Below, one piece after another: positions 6,273 through 7,760 of a DNA stretch of 7,760 nt. A program made the position numbers and the translations under genes. This stretch comes from Actinomycetota bacterium (GTDB lineage Bacteria; Actinomycetota; UBA4738), in NCBI GenBank assembly GCA_013816105.1, contig JACDEY010000013.1, positions 3,652-11,411 of the forward strand. Direction: 5' to 3'. The notes beneath the pieces were generated by a model. The model did not search any database, was not told the DNA's origin, and was given only the letters and a program-made list of their open reading frames with translations. The number at the start of each line of letters is the position of its first letter. Position 1 is the first letter of the stretch.

Positions 6273-6294
6273 CCAGGGGCTTCCCCGGAGGTGA
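6273..6294 (+). promoter_or_regulatory. ku ribosome-binding site with adjacent hairpin
   Basis: GGAGGTGA (6287-6294) is a near-perfect Shine-Dalgarno sequence just before ATG 6298 and decides this start over the internal ATG at 6310. Directly upstream, GGGG (6276-6279) and CCCC (6283-6286) close a 3-nt loop. CC (6273-6274) can extend the stem into the first GG of the ribosome site across a bulged A. CCTCC at 6261-6265 is an alternative partner for GGAGG. Partial masking of the site is possible. Confidence 0.5.
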
Positions 6295-6297
6295 ACG

Positions 6298-7116
6298 ATG
6301 CCGAGAACCATGTGGAAAGGAGCCATCTCCTTCGGGCTCGTCTCCATCCCGATCCGGATGTATCCGGCGACCGAGGAGAAAGGCCTTCGCTTCAACCAGC
6401 TGCACGACAAGGACCACGGCCGGATCAAGTACCAGCGGACCTGCGCCACCTGTGGCGAGGAGGTCTCGTTCGAGCACATCGTGAAGGGGTTCGAATACGA
6501 GAAGGGCAAGTACGTGGTGATGGAGGACGAGGACTTCGACGCGGTCCCCGTCGAATCGAGCCGGGCGATCGACATCCTGCAGTTCGTGGCCATCGAGGAC
6601 ATCGACCCCATCTACTTCCAGAAGTCCTATTACCTCATCCCCGAGGAGATCGGAATCAAGGCGTACACCCTCCTGCGGGAGGCGATGAGCGAGGACGGCC
6701 GGGTCGGCATCGCGAAGATCGCGATCCGGGAGAAGGAGCACCTCGCGGCGCTTCGTTTCAAGGACGACGTGTTCATCATGGAGACCATGTTCTGGCCCGA
6801 GGAGATCCGCGCGGCCGAGTTCGAGGAGCTCGACAAGAAGGTCAAGATCCGGCCGCAGGAAGTTCAGATGGCCCGGAGCCTGATCGAGAATCTCACCGAG
6901 GAGTTCAAACCGGGGGCTTATCAGGACGAGTATCGCGAGGCGCTGCTCGGCGTCGTCGAAAGGAAGGTGGCCGGCGAGGAGATCGAGGTCGTCGCGCCGG
7001 TCGGCGAGACCAAGGTGGTAGACCTCATGGAGGCCCTGAAGGCATCCGTCGAGGCGACGAAGAAGGCCGCGGCGGAGAAGAAGCCCGCTGCCCGAAAGAA
7101 GGCCGCCGCTTCCTGA
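6298..7116 (+). CDS. ku: Ku DNA end-binding protein (NHEJ)
   Basis: This 272-aa bacterial Ku is the usual length. As a homodimer it threads onto double-strand ends and recruits LigD. The N-terminus MPRTMWKGAISFGLVSIPIR is the classic Ku opening. CATCGEEV (49-56) is the CxxC-containing turn; the DFDAVPVESSRAIDILQFV stretch (79-97) and the YYLIPEEIGIKAYTLLREAM stretch (111-130) belong to the conserved beta-barrel/bridge core. The C-terminus (255-272) is a Lys/Ala tail of the KKPAARKKAA type, like the basic extensions that aid DNA binding and bridging in other bacterial Ku proteins. The start at 6298 is set by a strong Shine-Dalgarno sequence. It is transcribed divergently from ligD across 115 bp and ends 10 bp before the convergent DUF72 gene. 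The core appears uninterrupted. Confidence 0.97.
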   Translation: MPRTMWKGAISFGLVSIPIRMYPATEEKGLRFNQLHDKDHGRIKYQRTCATCGEEVSFEHIVKGFEYEKGKYVVMEDEDFDAVPVESSRAIDILQFVAIEDIDPIYFQKSYYLIPEEIGIKAYTLLREAMSEDGRVGIAKIAIREKEHLAALRFKDDVFIMETMFWPEEIRAAEFEELDKKVKIRPQEVQMARSLIENLTEEFKPGAYQDEYREALLGVVERKVAGEEIEVVAPVGETKVVDLMEALKASVEATKKAAAEKKPAARKKAAAS

Positions 7117-7118
7117 GG

Positions 7119-7135
7119 GCCGGGGGCTACCCGGC
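7119..7135. terminator. Hairpin between convergent ku and DUF72 genes
   Basis: GCCGGG (7119-7124) and CCCGGC (7130-7135) form a 6-bp perfect stem around GGCTA. It lies just after the ku stop and over the DUF72 stop codon (TAG on the minus strand, 7129-7127). A competing GGCGG/CCGCC stem exists (7133-7137 with 7144-7148). No T-tract follows on either strand, so termination activity is tentative. Confidence 0.38.
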
Positions 7136-7760
7136 GGGGTGATCCGCCCCGAGCTCCGCCACGTGGCGACCGAGACGCTCGGCAATGTCCACGCCGGTGG
7201 CGCTCTCCTCGTGCTTGATGTAGCAGTAGACGTCAGCCCCCTCGGCCAGCGCGCTCGAGATCCGACACGCCCAGGCGCGGGATTCCTCCTCCGTGTAGCC
7301 CATCTTCCGAAGGCGGAGGTAAGCGAAAGGGCCGCCGTGCAGGCGGTCGCCGAGAAAGGGCGCCTCCTCCGTCTCGGCCACGCACCACGCGACCCCACGA
7401 GCGGCCAGAAGCGGTTTCGCGTCCGCCCATGACGGGTCCCTGAACTCGAACGCGTAACGGAGGCCTGAAGGCAGGACCTCCAGGAATGACTCGAGGAGCC
7501 GGAAGTCCGCGGGAAGCGTCGGCGGCAGCTGAAAGAGGATCGGTCCGAGCTTCTCCCCGAGGAGCCGGGCCCGGCCGAGGAACGAAGGCACCGCGTCGTT
7601 CCGGGGACGAAGCCGTGCCATATGGGTGATCCGCTGCGGAGCCTTGAGCGAGAAGACGAACCCAGGCGGGGTCTCCTCCCGCCACGCGATCACCGCCTTC
7701 TCGGAGGGCTCGCGCCGGAAGGTGTAGTTCAACTCAACGGAATCGAACCGCGTCGAGTAG
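7127..7760 (-). CDS. DUF72 (YecE-like) domain protein, 5' truncated
   Basis: This is the C-terminal part, about 210 residues, of a DUF72 TIM-barrel-like protein; the biochemical function of the family is not established. The frame stays open through the right edge: the last codons translate to YSTRFDSVELNYTFRREPS, a conserved DUF72 segment, so the TTG at 7732 is not the start. Other landmarks are VFSLKAPQRITH, GPILFQLPPTLPADF, FEFRDPSWAD, a YLRLRKMGYTEEE segment and VYCYIKHEESATGVDIAERL near the end. In the last segment many DUF72 proteins have an FNN-type motif, and the KHE form appears to be a subfamily variant. About 30-50 N-terminal residues are probably missing, judged from the usual family size. 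It converges with ku (10-bp gap). Whether it takes part in repair is unknown. Confidence 0.88.
   Translation of the reverse strand, partial: YSTRFDSVELNYTFRREPSEKAVIAWREETPPGFVFSLKAPQRITHMARLRPRNDAVPSFLGRARLLGEKLGPILFQLPPTLPADFRLLESFLEVLPSGLRYAFEFRDPSWADAKPLLAARGVAWCVAETEEAPFLGDRLHGGPFAYLRLRKMGYTEEESRAWACRISSALAEGADVYCYIKHEESATGVDIAERLGRHVAELGADHPAG

Noticed and set aside
6183..6297. LexA/SOS box between ligD and ku
   Set aside because: I looked for a GAAC...GTTC palindrome; no pair with proper spacing is present.
4644..7142. 832-codon open frame on the + strand running antisense through ligD and into ku
   Set aside because: It overlaps ligD on the opposite strand and ku in another frame, both unmistakable genes. 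Its translation is rich in G, R, P, H and D with no domain, as expected from the lack of AT-rich stops in GC-rich coding DNA.
6226..7398. 390-codon minus-strand frame opposite ku
   Set aside because: It covers ku antisense and overlaps DUF72 in the wrong frame. The translation is leucine/aspartate repeats mirrored from ku codons, with no domain.
7730..7732. TTG as the start of the DUF72 gene
   Set aside because: The frame continues upstream to the window end and encodes conserved DUF72 residues, so the gene is truncated by the window rather than starting here.
1..7760. CRISPR arrays, tRNA or rRNA genes, insertion sequences, toxin-antitoxin or phage-defence genes
   Set aside because: No regularly spaced repeats, tRNA-like T-loop segments, terminal inverted repeats or transposase-like proteins were seen, and coding content accounts for nearly all of the window.

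Overview
The window is a dense, GC-rich (about two thirds G+C by eye) bacterial segment. It most likely comes from an actinobacterium. Pointers are a DUF5319-like protein, a LigD with the Pol-PE-Lig domain order seen in mycobacteria, several starts that look leaderless behind a TANNNT -10 box, and one promoter resembling the actinobacterial RecA-NDp (PafBC) DNA-damage motif. No RNA gene, insertion sequence, prophage gene or CRISPR array was seen. The genus cannot be fixed from this sequence.

Layout from left to right. A 5'-truncated amidohydrolase (+, to 814) ends in a hairpin that holds its stop codon. A 94-bp gap carries a candidate damage-inducible promoter in front of rmuC (+, 909-1880). 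A small protein of unknown function follows (+, 1906-2247), then a PIG-L/LmbE deacetylase (+, 2324-3040) that overlaps by ATGA a DUF5319-like protein with a C-terminal zinc ribbon (+, 3037-3609). That last gene converges on ligD (-, 3606-6182) with overlapping stop codons. ligD and ku (+, 6298-7116) diverge from a 115-bp intergenic region. ku converges on a DUF72 gene (-, 7127 to beyond the window end).

The functional core is a complete two-component bacterial NHEJ system: Ku binds and bridges DNA ends, and the trifunctional LigD (polymerase, 3'-phosphoesterase, ATP-dependent ligase) processes and seals them. RmuC, a predicted nuclease-fold protein linked to limiting recombination, lies on the same segment behind a possible PafBC-type promoter, so a DNA-repair neighbourhood is plausible. 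The amidohydrolase, the deacetylase and the 113-aa protein have no evident repair role.

I see no clearly new multi-gene system. The best leads are the RecA-NDp-like box upstream of rmuC, the DUF5319-like/zinc-ribbon protein coupled to the deacetylase, and a Gln at the usual catalytic His position of the LigD polymerase.
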